From Streptomyces sp. CB09001 (GTDB lineage: Bacteria; Actinomycetota; Actinomycetes; Streptomycetales; Streptomycetaceae), in the NCBI RefSeq assembly GCF_003369795.1, contig NZ_CP026730.1, positions 4,269,001 to 4,333,000 on the forward strand: a DNA stretch of 64,000 bases, in the 5' to 3' direction. A model generated the notes under the pieces. It had not been told where the DNA came from. It made no database searches and saw only the letters and a list, made by a program, of their open reading frames with translations. Positions 27,796 to 35,821 of the stretch are shown in pieces. A program made the position numbers and the translations under genes. Each line of letters starts with the position of its first letter. Position 1 is the stretch's first letter.

Positions 27796-30534
27796 TCAGA
27801 GCGCCCGTGCCGCGTACGCCCTGACATCGGCGTCCGGGTCGCCCGTGACCGTCGCGAGAGCCGTCCGGGCGTCCTCGGTGGCTGCCGTGTGCCGGGTCAG
27901 GGCGAGAACGGCCGCCTTGCGGACGTCGGCGTTCCGGTCGGCGAGGGCCTTGGCGAGGACGGGGACCGCGAGGTCGGGCCCGGCGGCGGACAGCGCGGTG
28001 GCCGCGCCCGCCCGTACCTGCCAGGCGGGGTCGGACAGCGCGGTGACCGCACGGGCCGCCAGGGGGGCGGGGCAGCCCGTGTCCGCCAGGGCCGCGAGGG
28101 CGGCGCCGCGGACCAGGGCGTCGGGGTCCTCGGTGAGCCGGTCGAGGGGGCTGCCGGTACGGGGCGCCGCCCGCAGCGTCCCCAGCGCCTTGGCGACCGC
28201 GACCCGCACCTCGCGGGACGGATCCTCGGCGGCCGGGGAGAGCGCCTCCGCGGCGTCCAGCGAGACCAGCCCGCGCACCGCCTCGATGCGCACCGGGGCG
28301 TCGGGGTCGCGGAGAGCGGCGGCGAAGGTGCCGGCGGGACCCAGCCGCAGGATGCGCAGCAGGTCGAGGGCGGTGGCGCGGACGACGGGGTCGGGCCGGG
28401 CCAGGGCTTCGGCGAGGAGCTCACCCAGGGCGGGTTCGGGCGTCAGTGTCTCGGCCAGTTCACGCAGGGAGGCGGCCGCGGCGGCGCGCACCTCGCCGTC
28501 GGGGTCGGACAGGGCGGCGGCGAGAGCCGGGCCGGTACCGGCCGGGACGGTCTCGGTGAGCACGGTGACCGCCGTGCGCCGGATGCCCGGTGCGGGATCG
28601 GACAGGTACGGACGGAGGGCGGAGAGGTCGGGTTCGTTCTCGGCCAGTGAGAGCAGTTCCAGCAGCCTGGGGGATCCGGCGGCGCCGGGCTCGGCGGCCG
28701 CGGCGGTCGCGGTGACTGCGGTGACCGGGGTGGCCGTGGGGCGGGCCCCGGTGGCGAGGGGCGCGGCATCGCGGTCCCCGGCCGTCGCCACCTGCTCCGG
28801 GTGCACCTCGCCGAGGTGCCGGGAGGGGCCGCCGACCGGTGTGAACTCGTCGATCGGAACCAGATAGGGAGCCACGGGACGTGCCGTGAACTCCATCGCA
28901 CCAGAGGGGGACTTGTGCAGATCGAGGTGGTGGAACCAGGACGCGTCGTCGCGCTCGGGGATGTCGACGCGCTCGTGGTACAGGCCCCAGCGGGATTCCG
29001 TGCGGGCCAGGGAGGACCGGGCGGCCATCTCCGCGCAGTCGCGGATGAAGGTGACCTCGGCGCAGCGCATCAGCTCGTGCGGGGTACGGGCGCCCATGGC
29101 CGCGATGTCCGTGCGCATCCGCTCGAAGGACTCCAGGGCGAGCGACAGCCGGGCACCGGACTTCGGCGGCGCCACGTAGTCGTTGACGAGGCGCCGCAGC
29201 TTGTACTCGACCTGGGGCTGCGGCGGGCCGTCGGGGTTGCGCAGCGGGCGGTAGACCAGCTCGTGCGCCTCGCGCAGCTGTTCCGGCGGCAGTTCACCCG
29301 CGTAGGCCGTGTACCGGGCGGCGTCCGCGCCCGCCAGATCGCCGAAGACGAACGCGCCGATCATGTAGTTGTGCGGCACGCAGGCCAGGTCACCGGCGGC
29401 GTAGAGGCGGGGGACGGTGGTGCGGGCGTGGTCGTCGACGCGGACGCCCGAGGCGGAGTGGCCGCCGCACAGCCCGATCTCGGAGATGTGCATCTCGACG
29501 TCGTGGGTGCGGTAGTCGTGCCCGCGGCCGGCGTGGAAGGTGCCGCGCGTGGGACGTTCGGTGGAGTGCAGGATGGATTCCAGGGCGGAGACCGACTCCT
29601 CCGGGAGGTGGCTGAGCTTCAGGTAGACCGGCCCCCGGTCGCTGGCGACCTCTGCCGCGAACTCGGCCATCATCTGGCCCGACCAGTAGTCGGAGTCGAC
29701 GAAGCGTTCGCCGTGCCGGTTGACCTGGTAGCCGCCGAAGGGATTGGCGACGTACGCGCACGCCGGGCCGTTGTAGTCCTTGATCAGCGGGTTGATCTGG
29801 AAGCACTCGATGCCGGTCAGTTCGGCACCGGCGTGGTAGGCCATGGAGTAGCCGTCACCGGCGTTGGTGGGGTTCTCGTAGGTGCCGTAGAGGTAGCCGG
29901 AGGCGGGCAGACCGAGCCGGCCCGCGGCGCCGGTGGCGAGGATCACGGCACCCGCGCGGACGGTCACGAACCGCCCGGTGCGGGTGTTGAAGCCCGCCGC
30001 GCCCACCGCCCGTCCCTCCGCCGTCAGGACCCGCACCGGCATCACGCGGTTCTCGACGCGGATGCGCTCGCGCATCTCACGCCGCCGCAGTTGCCGGTAC
30101 AGGACCTTCTTGACGTCCTTGCCCTCGGGCATCGGCAGCACGTAGGAGCCGGACCGGTGCACCTGGCGGACGGCGTAGTCGCCGTGCTCGTCCTTCTCGA
30201 ACTTCACCCCGTACGACTCCAGCCGCTGGACCATGGCGAAGCCGCGGGTGGCGGTCTGGCGGACGGTGGACTGGTCGACGATGCCGTCGTTGGCGCGGGT
30301 GATCTCGGCGACGTAGTCGTCGGGTTCGGCGCGGCCGGGGACCACGGCGTTGTTGACGCCGTCCATGCCCATGGCGAGGGCGCCGGAGTGGCGGACGTGG
30401 GCCTTCTCCAGCAGCAGTACGTTCGCGCCGTGCTCGGCGGCGGTCAGCGCGGCCATGGTGCCGGCGGTGCCGCCGCCGATGACGAGGACGTCGCAGGAGA
30501 GCTCTTCGGCGTCGGTGCGGGCGGGGATCTCCAC
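27796..30534 (-). CDS. AprA-like FAD oxidoreductase fused to HEAT repeats
   Basis: A 912-residue two-part protein. Residues about 1-600 form a fumarate reductase/APS reductase-type flavoprotein: FAD loop VLVIGGGTAGTMAA, then HSGALAMGMDGVNN, AGAVILATGAAG and AELTGIECFQINPLIKDY, closer to the AprA branch (APS reductase alpha) than to succinate dehydrogenase. From about 610 to the end run some nine alanine-rich helical repeats with HEAT/PBS-lyase spacing (PDALVRGAALAAL, DPAWQVRAGAATAL, NADVRKAAVLAL). Last gene of a minus-strand operon; GTG at 30534 lies 12 bp after the ATPase stop. With the dicluster ferredoxin it resembles an AprAB pair, but the genome context is a transporter, not sulfate reduction. 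Substrate unknown. Confidence 0.8.
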   Translation of the reverse strand: MEIPARTDAEELSCDVLVIGGGTAGTMAALTAAEHGANVLLLEKAHVRHSGALAMGMDGVNNAVVPGRAEPDDYVAEITRANDGIVDQSTVRQTATRGFAMVQRLESYGVKFEKDEHGDYAVRQVHRSGSYVLPMPEGKDVKKVLYRQLRRREMRERIRVENRVMPVRVLTAEGRAVGAAGFNTRTGRFVTVRAGAVILATGAAGRLGLPASGYLYGTYENPTNAGDGYSMAYHAGAELTGIECFQINPLIKDYNGPACAYVANPFGGYQVNRHGERFVDSDYWSGQMMAEFAAEVASDRGPVYLKLSHLPEESVSALESILHSTERPTRGTFHAGRGHDYRTHDVEMHISEIGLCGGHSASGVRVDDHARTTVPRLYAAGDLACVPHNYMIGAFVFGDLAGADAARYTAYAGELPPEQLREAHELVYRPLRNPDGPPQPQVEYKLRRLVNDYVAPPKSGARLSLALESFERMRTDIAAMGARTPHELMRCAEVTFIRDCAEMAARSSLARTESRWGLYHERVDIPERDDASWFHHLDLHKSPSGAMEFTARPVAPYLVPIDEFTPVGGPSRHLGEVHPEQVATAGDRDAAPLATGARPTATPVTAVTATAAAAEPGAAGSPRLLELLSLAENEPDLSALRPYLSDPAPGIRRTAVTVLTETVPAGTGPALAAALSDPDGEVRAAAAASLRELAETLTPEPALGELLAEALARPDPVVRATALDLLRILRLGPAGTFAAALRDPDAPVRIEAVRGLVSLDAAEALSPAAEDPSREVRVAVAKALGTLRAAPRTGSPLDRLTEDPDALVRGAALAALADTGCPAPLAARAVTALSDPAWQVRAGAATALSAAGPDLAVPVLAKALADRNADVRKAAVLALTRHTAATEDARTALATVTGDPDADVRAYAARAL

Positions 30535-30545
30535 CAGGGGGCCTT

Positions 30546-31364
30546 TCAGGTGCCGAGGGATGTCAGGACGTCGCGCCGCAGCGCCACGCGGGCCGGGTCG
30601 TCGTGCGCGGTGCGGTCCCGGGGGCGGGGCACGTCGCGCACGTCGGTCAGGTGGCCGGTGCCGAGCAGCGCGACACGGTCGCCGAGGTACAGGGCCTCGT
30701 CCACGTCGTGGGTGACGAAGACGACGGTGGCTCCCGTGCCGTGCAGTACCTCCACCAGCAGGTCCTGCATGCCGGCGCGGGTCTGGGCGTCGAGCGCACC
30801 GAAGGGCTCGTCCATCAGGACGGCGCGGGGCCGCCCGGCCAGCGCGCGGGCCAACTGGGCGCGCTGGCGCTGGCCCCCGGAGACGCGGTGCGGCAACTGC
30901 CGGGCCTGGGTGGCGAGTCCGACCCGTTGCAGCCAGGCCGCCGCCTGGTCCCGACGCTCGGCGCGGGGCAGGCCCTGGACGGCGAGCGGGAGTTCGATGT
31001 TGGCGCGCAGGGTGCGCCACGGCAGGAGGGCGTCCTCCTGGAAGACCAGTGCGCGGTCCGCGCCCGGGCCGACGATCGGGCGCCCGTCCTGTTCCGCCGT
31101 CCCGGCCAGCGGCGGCAGCAGGCCGGCCAGCGTGCGCAGCAGCGTCGACTTGCCGCAGCCCGAGGGTCCGACCACGGTGAGTATCTCGCCGGGGGCGACG
31201 TCGACGTCCACACCGCTCACCGCGGCGGCGTCCGGGCGGCCGAGGGTGGCGTCGCGCAGGGTGAGCCGGGTGCCGCGAGGAGACGCCCCGGCTTCCGTCT
31301 CGGTCTCGGTCTCGGTCTCGGTTTCGGTTTCGGTTTCGGTCTCAGTCTCGGACGAGGTACTCAT
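30546..31364 (-). CDS. ABC transporter ATP-binding protein (SsuB/TauB type)
   Basis: A 272-residue importer ATPase. Walker A GPSGCGKST, Q-loop VFQEDALLPW, signature VSGGQRQR, Walker B AVLMDEPFGALD and the H-loop FVTHDVDEAL are intact and typical of nitrate/sulfonate/taurine importers. The start is ATG at 31364 with GAGGAGG upstream. Its first 25 residues include about ten consecutive Glu-Thr dipeptides, encoded by nine 6-bp units (31295-31348), an unusual acidic leader. The 5' end overlaps the permease gene by 23 bp. It pairs with the permease and binding protein of the same operon. Confidence 0.9.
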   Translation of the reverse strand: MSTSSETETETETETETETETETEAGASPRGTRLTLRDATLGRPDAAAVSGVDVDVAPGEILTVVGPSGCGKSTLLRTLAGLLPPLAGTAEQDGRPIVGPGADRALVFQEDALLPWRTLRANIELPLAVQGLPRAERRDQAAAWLQRVGLATQARQLPHRVSGGQRQRAQLARALAGRPRAVLMDEPFGALDAQTRAGMQDLLVEVLHGTGATVVFVTHDVDEALYLGDRVALLGTGHLTDVRDVPRPRDRTAHDDPARVALRRDVLTSLGT

Positions 31365-32238
31365 CGCGTGCCTCCTCGGGACGGGCGCGGGGGTCCTTGC
31401 GTACGGCGGCGCGGGCGGGCGACGGCGCCGCACCGGCCCGTGCGGGTTTCGGACGGGCGGCGGGACCCTGTGCCGTGCGCGGCAGCCAGCGGGTCAGGCG
31501 GCGGCCCAGCAGTTCCACGGCCGTGGACGTCAGCCAGCCGAGTACGCCGATGGTGACCATGCCGACGAAGACGCCCGGGTAGTCGACGACGGTGTAGTCC
31601 TGCCAGGTGCGGTACCCCACGCCGTACTGACCGGAGATCATCTCGGCGGAGATGACGCAGATCCACGAGACGCCGATGCCGACCGACAGGCCACCGAAGA
31701 CACCGGGCAGCGCGCCCGGCAGGACCACCGAGCCGAGGACCCGCCACCGGCCGCCGCCCATGGTGCGGACCGCCTCCTCCCACACGGGCGTCAGCGCGCG
31801 TACCGAGTGCCGGGTGGAGACCAGCACGGGAAAGAAGGCGGCGGCGCAGGTGATAAAGACGATGCCCTGCTCGTTGGAGGGGAACAGGAGGATCGCCACG
31901 GGGACGAGGGCGATGGCGGGAATGGGCCGGATCACCTCGAGGACCGGGCCGAGCAGGTCCTCGGCCAGCCGCGAGCGGGCCACGAGCACACCGGTGGCCA
32001 CACCCAGGACGGCGGCGAGCAGGAAGCCGCTGAGGATGCGGGTCAGGCTGTCGGTGAGGTCCGTCCAGTAGTCGGGCCCCGTCAGCCGGTCGGCGAAGGT
32101 GTGGGCCACGTCGGTGACGGTCGGGAACTGCGAGAAGCGCAGCCACAGGTCGATGTCCTGGCTGGTCAGCACCTGCCACAGGCCCAGGGCCAGCGCGAGC
32201 GAGGCGATCCGCAGCGCGTATCGGGCGGAGCGGTTCAC
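31342..32238 (-). CDS. ABC transporter permease (SsuC/TauC type)
   Basis: A 298-residue membrane protein with about six helices and the importer EAA-type loop (PVWEEAVRTMGGGRWRVL, then VVLPGALPGVFGGL), as in sulfonate/nitrate/taurine permeases. GTG at 32238 overlaps the stop of the substrate-binding gene (GTGA). The C-terminus carries a basic, proline-rich tail of about 40 residues that overlaps the start of the ATPase gene. It forms the membrane channel for the ligand captured by the adjacent lipoprotein. Confidence 0.88.
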   Translation of the reverse strand: MNRSARYALRIASLALALGLWQVLTSQDIDLWLRFSQFPTVTDVAHTFADRLTGPDYWTDLTDSLTRILSGFLLAAVLGVATGVLVARSRLAEDLLGPVLEVIRPIPAIALVPVAILLFPSNEQGIVFITCAAAFFPVLVSTRHSVRALTPVWEEAVRTMGGGRWRVLGSVVLPGALPGVFGGLSVGIGVSWICVISAEMISGQYGVGYRTWQDYTVVDYPGVFVGMVTIGVLGWLTSTAVELLGRRLTRWLPRTAQGPAARPKPARAGAAPSPARAAVRKDPRARPEEARDEYLVRD

Positions 32239-33638
32239 GACGCCCGCTCCAGTGCCTCGGCGTACGGGACGACGCGCGCTCCGCCGTGCCCGGCGACGTA
32301 CGTCTGCGCGGTCTCCGGTGTGACGAAGGGCAGCAGGTCGCCGCCGTCCGCCACCCACACCGCCCGGTCGGCGAACCACAGGGTGCCGGTGGTGGTGTCG
32401 GGGACGTAGGCGGCGCGGACCTCGTCGCGATGTCCGGCCACGTGTCGCAGCAGCGCCGTGGGGGAGGAGAAGGCCAGGGTCTTCTGAGCGCCCTCGGGCC
32501 AGACCTCGCCGGCCGGTTTCGGGGGCGCGGAGGCGAGCCGCTCGGCGTACTCGGCCGGGCCGAGCGCCTTCTTCACGTACTGGTCGTCGACGAAGGCGTC
32601 CACGTCCACGTCGCCGGTGAGCTTCGCGTCCTTGAGGACCGAGACGTCCTTCTTGAGGGCCGCGACGAGCTGCGGCTTGATCGCCGGGTCGAAGGTGGCG
32701 ATGCCCTGGGCGCCGTTGTAGAGGTAGACGGTCTCCGCAGGCAGGCCGGTGGCCTTCGCGACCTTCTCGGCGGCGGCCACGGGGTGCGTGTCCAGGTAGT
32801 CGGTCGCCTGCGTCTGAGCCTTCAGGAAGGCCTCCAGCACGGCAGGGCGTTGCTTAGCGAAGTCCTCGGCAGCGGTGACGCCGTGGAACGTGGGCAGGTT
32901 CAGCTGCGCTCCGTCGTACAGCGCCTTCGCCTTGCCCTGGTGGGCGAGCAGGCCGGGCCAGGCGACGAACTGCGAGAGGGCGTCCGCGCTCCCCGAAGCC
33001 AGGGCCGAGGCGCCCACCGCGGGCTGCTGGTTGAGCTTCTCGATGTCCTCGGCGGCGTCGAGGCCGGCGCGTTGCAGCGCGCGTACGAGGGTGCCGTCGG
33101 CGGCCGAGCCGACGCTCGTCGAGACCTTCCTGCCCTTGAGGTCCTTCAGGGAGGTGAGGGAGGAACCGGGCGCGACGACGATGGTGTTCAGGCCGCCGCG
33201 GAGGTTGTAGCCGGTGACCGAGACCAGGCGGGTCGGCTTGCCCAGTTGCTTGCCGCGGGCCGCGTTGATGAGCAGGGGGAAGTCGCCCATCGAGCCGATG
33301 TCGATCTTCCCGGCGGTCATCTGGGCGGTGATGGGCGCGCCGGTCGCGTAGTCCTGCCAGTCGACCTTGTAGGTGACGCCGTCGCCGAGGGAGTTGAGCT
33401 GCTTCTCGAAGTAGCCGAGGGAGCGCAGCAGGGTTCCGGCGGTGACGGTGTTGATGGTCCTCGACTGGTAGCCGACGGTCACGGTGACCGTGGAGCCGTC
33501 CCCGCCGGCGGAGGCGTCGCCGCCGCATGCGGTGGCGGAGAGGAGCAGGGCCACGGCGGCAGCGGCGGCGGGGAAGACGGACGAGGATGACAAAGCGGGC
33601 AAGGCGGGCAAGGGGAGGGTGATGCGTTTCGGTTTCAT
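32235..33638 (-). CDS. solute-binding lipoprotein with C-terminal NosL-like domain
   Basis: A 467-residue exported protein. Residues 1-30 form a lipoprotein signal ending LLLSATAC-GG. Residues about 40-365 are an NMT1/SsuA-type binding domain (VGYQSRTINTVTAGTLLR, MTAGKIDIGSMGDFPLL, LKDLKGRKVSTSVGSAADG). After about 375 a second domain begins that is not part of usual binding proteins: TLAFSSPTALLRHV, AAYVPDTTTGTLWFADRAVW, and FVTPETAQTYVAGHGGARVV follow the pattern of NosL, the copper-binding accessory protein of nitrous oxide reductase. The Cys/Met metal ligands of NosL are not evident. ATG at 33638 starts the signal peptide. The ligand is unknown; an oxyanion, sulfonate or metal complex are all possible. 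Confidence 0.82.
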   Translation of the reverse strand: MKPKRITLPLPALPALSSSSVFPAAAAAVALLLSATACGGDASAGGDGSTVTVTVGYQSRTINTVTAGTLLRSLGYFEKQLNSLGDGVTYKVDWQDYATGAPITAQMTAGKIDIGSMGDFPLLINAARGKQLGKPTRLVSVTGYNLRGGLNTIVVAPGSSLTSLKDLKGRKVSTSVGSAADGTLVRALQRAGLDAAEDIEKLNQQPAVGASALASGSADALSQFVAWPGLLAHQGKAKALYDGAQLNLPTFHGVTAAEDFAKQRPAVLEAFLKAQTQATDYLDTHPVAAAEKVAKATGLPAETVYLYNGAQGIATFDPAIKPQLVAALKKDVSVLKDAKLTGDVDVDAFVDDQYVKKALGPAEYAERLASAPPKPAGEVWPEGAQKTLAFSSPTALLRHVAGHRDEVRAAYVPDTTTGTLWFADRAVWVADGGDLLPFVTPETAQTYVAGHGGARVVPYAEALERAS

Positions 33639-33652
33639 GGGGAGTCGGCCTC

Positions 33653-33880
33653 TCACCGGAGCAGGTAGGGCATGTTGACCGTGACCGCCCCGGTGGGGCA
33701 GCGGGCGGCGCACGGGCCGCAGTACCAGCACTCGTCGACGTGCATGTAGGCCTTGCCGTTGCGCTCGTCGATGGCGAGGGAGTCCAGCGGGCACATGTCC
33801 ACGCAGAGCGTGCAGCCTTCGATGCACTTCGACTCGTCGATGGTCACGGGCACGTCGGCCCGCTGGGGCGCCAAAGGCAT
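33653..33880 (-). CDS. dicluster [4Fe-4S] ferredoxin, AprB-like
   Basis: A 75-residue ferredoxin with two complete cluster motifs, CIEGCTLCVDMCP and CWYCGPCAARCP. The second with its preceding HVDE and the end TGAVTVNMPY resemble AprB, the electron-transfer subunit of APS reductase. The distant AprA-like flavoprotein of the same operon would be its partner. ATG at 33880. It is encoded between the regulator and the binding protein, so it is made as part of the six-gene unit. Confidence 0.88.
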   Translation of the reverse strand: MPLAPQRADVPVTIDESKCIEGCTLCVDMCPLDSLAIDERNGKAYMHVDECWYCGPCAARCPTGAVTVNMPYLLR

Positions 33881-33921
33881 GGCTGTCTCCAGGGAGGGTG
33901 CGCAAAATGGGGTGGAAGGGG

Positions 33922-34710
33922 TTACAGGGAACGGTGCAGCAGGCCGCTCATCGCGATGCGGTCGCCGCGGAAGCGGACGAACTCCAGGTCGACGGGGCGG
34001 CCGTCGGCGAGATGGGTGAGCCGTTCCAGCATGAGGACCGCCGTGCCGCGCGGAGCCTCCAGCACGGCGGCGGAGTGCGCGTCGGCGGTGACGGCCTCCA
34101 GGGTGATCTCGGCGTGCCCGAGTGGCCGGCCGGTGACGGACTCCAGGAGCCGGAAGACGTCGGTGTTCTCCAGGTCGGCGCCGAGCAGGGCGGTCCCGAT
34201 GTCGAGGGGGAGGTAGGTGAGGTCCAGGGAGAGGGGCACGCCGTTCAGGCGGCGCAGGCGCTCGACGTAGAGGACGTCGGCGCCGGGTGGGACGCGAAGG
34301 CGTTCGGCGACCGGGCCGGGGGCCGGGACGGGGACCGTGGTGCGGACCTCGTTGGTGACGCGTCCGTGTTCGTGCAGGGTCTCCGCGAGGCCCATCAGAC
34401 GGTCCAGCCCGTGGGCGTACTTGCGGGCCACAACCACCGTGCCGATGCCGGGCTGCCGGGCCACCAGGCCTTCGGCGCGCAGCAGGTCGAGTGCCTGGCG
34501 GACGGTGTTGCGGGTCGTGTCGTAGTCGGTGGCGAGGGTGTCCTCGTGGGGGAGGGTGCCGTCGGGGAAGGCGTCGTCGAGGAGTTGGCGGCGGAGCAGG
34601 TCGGCGAGTTGACGGGCCCGGTCGGCGCGCAGCCGGCGCCGCGTGCGGTGGGCGGCGACGGTGGTCGCGCCCTGGCCGGCGTGGTCTCGGATGCGGTCGG
34701 TGGGCGGCAT
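33922..34710 (-). CDS. GntR family regulator with UTRA ligand domain
   Basis: A 262-residue HutC-subfamily regulator. The N-terminal winged helix (LADLLRRQLLDDAFPDGTLPHEDTLATDYDTTRNTVRQALDLLRAEGLV) is followed by a UTRA effector domain (VLYVERLRRLNGVPLSLDLTYLP, DVFRLLESVTG, AVLMLERLTHLADGRPVDLEFVRFRGD). It is the first gene of the operon, 41 bp before the ferredoxin gene. A palindrome straddling its upstream edge suggests autoregulation. ATG at 34710 is preferred; an ATG at 34722 is also in frame. The effector is probably the transported compound or a product of it. Confidence 0.88.
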   Translation of the reverse strand: MPPTDRIRDHAGQGATTVAAHRTRRRLRADRARQLADLLRRQLLDDAFPDGTLPHEDTLATDYDTTRNTVRQALDLLRAEGLVARQPGIGTVVVARKYAHGLDRLMGLAETLHEHGRVTNEVRTTVPVPAPGPVAERLRVPPGADVLYVERLRRLNGVPLSLDLTYLPLDIGTALLGADLENTDVFRLLESVTGRPLGHAEITLEAVTADAHSAAVLEAPRGTAVLMLERLTHLADGRPVDLEFVRFRGDRIAMSGLLHRSL

Positions 34711-34726
34711 GGCTGGAACCATACCT

Positions 34727-34738
34727 ATCCGGTCGGAT
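34727..34738. promoter_or_regulatory. palindromic operator candidate of the GntR operon
   Basis: ATCCGGTCGGAT is an inverted repeat (ATCCG-GT-CGGAT) 17-28 bp before the regulator's ATG. Flanking bases extend it imperfectly (CTATCCG / CGGATTAG). HutC-type regulators bind such short palindromes near their own start. Confidence 0.45.
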
Positions 34739-34882
34739 TAGTGGTGTTGCTGGAATGTTGCGCCACCGGGAGCTTCGCCGGCTGCGCGGGTGAGCTGGGG
34801 TTTCTCATGGGGGTGGGGGAGTTCCGCCACCGGGTCCTCCTGCCGGGGGGCGCGAGGTGCCCGCAGTCGGGGCGGGCGCCAA

Positions 34883-35821
34883 TCAGGCCAGGGCCGTCAG
34901 GCCGGGGGCGAAGGTGATCAGGAGGGGGATGAGCGGGACCAGGGCCGCTGTCGCCGTGGTCAGGGCCCGGTGGCGGCGGGGCAGGCGAGGGCGCGGTTCC
35001 AGGAGGCGGTCGACGCGTTCGCCGAGGAGGCGGTGGCTCGAGGCGCAGGAGAGGACTCCGCGGTGCTGGTTCAGCTCGATCAGGGCCAGCGCGGTGGTCA
35101 GGTGGCCGCAGCGGCGGGAGGCGGTGTCGTCGGCCGAGAGCTCGACCAGGCGGTGGGTCTGGTCGCAGAAGTGCGCGAAGAGCGGGACGCTCGGGAAACC
35201 GGTGGCCAGGGCGGTCGACAGGTGCAGCAGCCAGTCGTGGCGGGCCCGGGCGTGGCCGCGCTCGTGGGTGAGGACGGCGTCCAGCTGATGGTCGGTGAGG
35301 CGGTGCAGCGCACCGGTGGTGACGATCAGCTGGGGCGGGCTGCCGGGCATCCACCAGGCGTCCGGGTACTCGTCCTCCAGGACCAGCAGCGGACCACGGG
35401 CCGCCGGGAGCCCGGCGGGCAGGTCGGGGGCGCGCTCGCGCAGGTGGGCGCGGGACCGGGCGCGCCGACGGCGGGCCTCGACCAGCTCGCGGGCGAGCAT
35501 CGCGGTCGTCCACGCGGCGCCGGCCGCCAGCAACAGGGTGAGGACGGCCGCCCAGACCGGGCCGGCGGAGAGGTTGTACGCCGCGGTCACCGCGGGCGGT
35601 GCCGGCGCGAAGAGCTGGGCGCGGACGGTCCCGAAGACGGCGGTGGCGCCGAGGGCGAGTGCCGTCAGACAGCACAGCAGCACCGTAGCGACCAGGCACT
35701 GCCACACCCACAGCCCCACCACCGGATCCCGCTCGGGCCACGCGGAACGGGTCAGCGCGCGGGGCACCGGCACCGCGGCGGTCACGGCGACGACGAACAG
35801 CAGGAGCAGGCAGACGGTCAT
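34883..35821 (-). CDS. M56 family (BlaR1-like) membrane metallopeptidase
   Basis: A 312-residue integral membrane protease. Four or five helices are seen, with the zinc motif HERGH (in AVLTHERGHARARHDWLL) near residue 215 on a cytoplasmic loop and a Leu/Ala-rich C-terminal helix. In Streptomyces such genes normally sit next to a BlaI/CopY-type repressor that the protease controls; here none is adjacent. The start is ATG at 35821, where the first helix begins. Its signal and target are unknown. Confidence 0.82.
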   Translation of the reverse strand: MTVCLLLLFVVAVTAAVPVPRALTRSAWPERDPVVGLWVWQCLVATVLLCCLTALALGATAVFGTVRAQLFAPAPPAVTAAYNLSAGPVWAAVLTLLLAAGAAWTTAMLARELVEARRRRARSRAHLRERAPDLPAGLPAARGPLLVLEDEYPDAWWMPGSPPQLIVTTGALHRLTDHQLDAVLTHERGHARARHDWLLHLSTALATGFPSVPLFAHFCDQTHRLVELSADDTASRRCGHLTTALALIELNQHRGVLSCASSHRLLGERVDRLLEPRPRLPRRHRALTTATAALVPLIPLLITFAPGLTALA

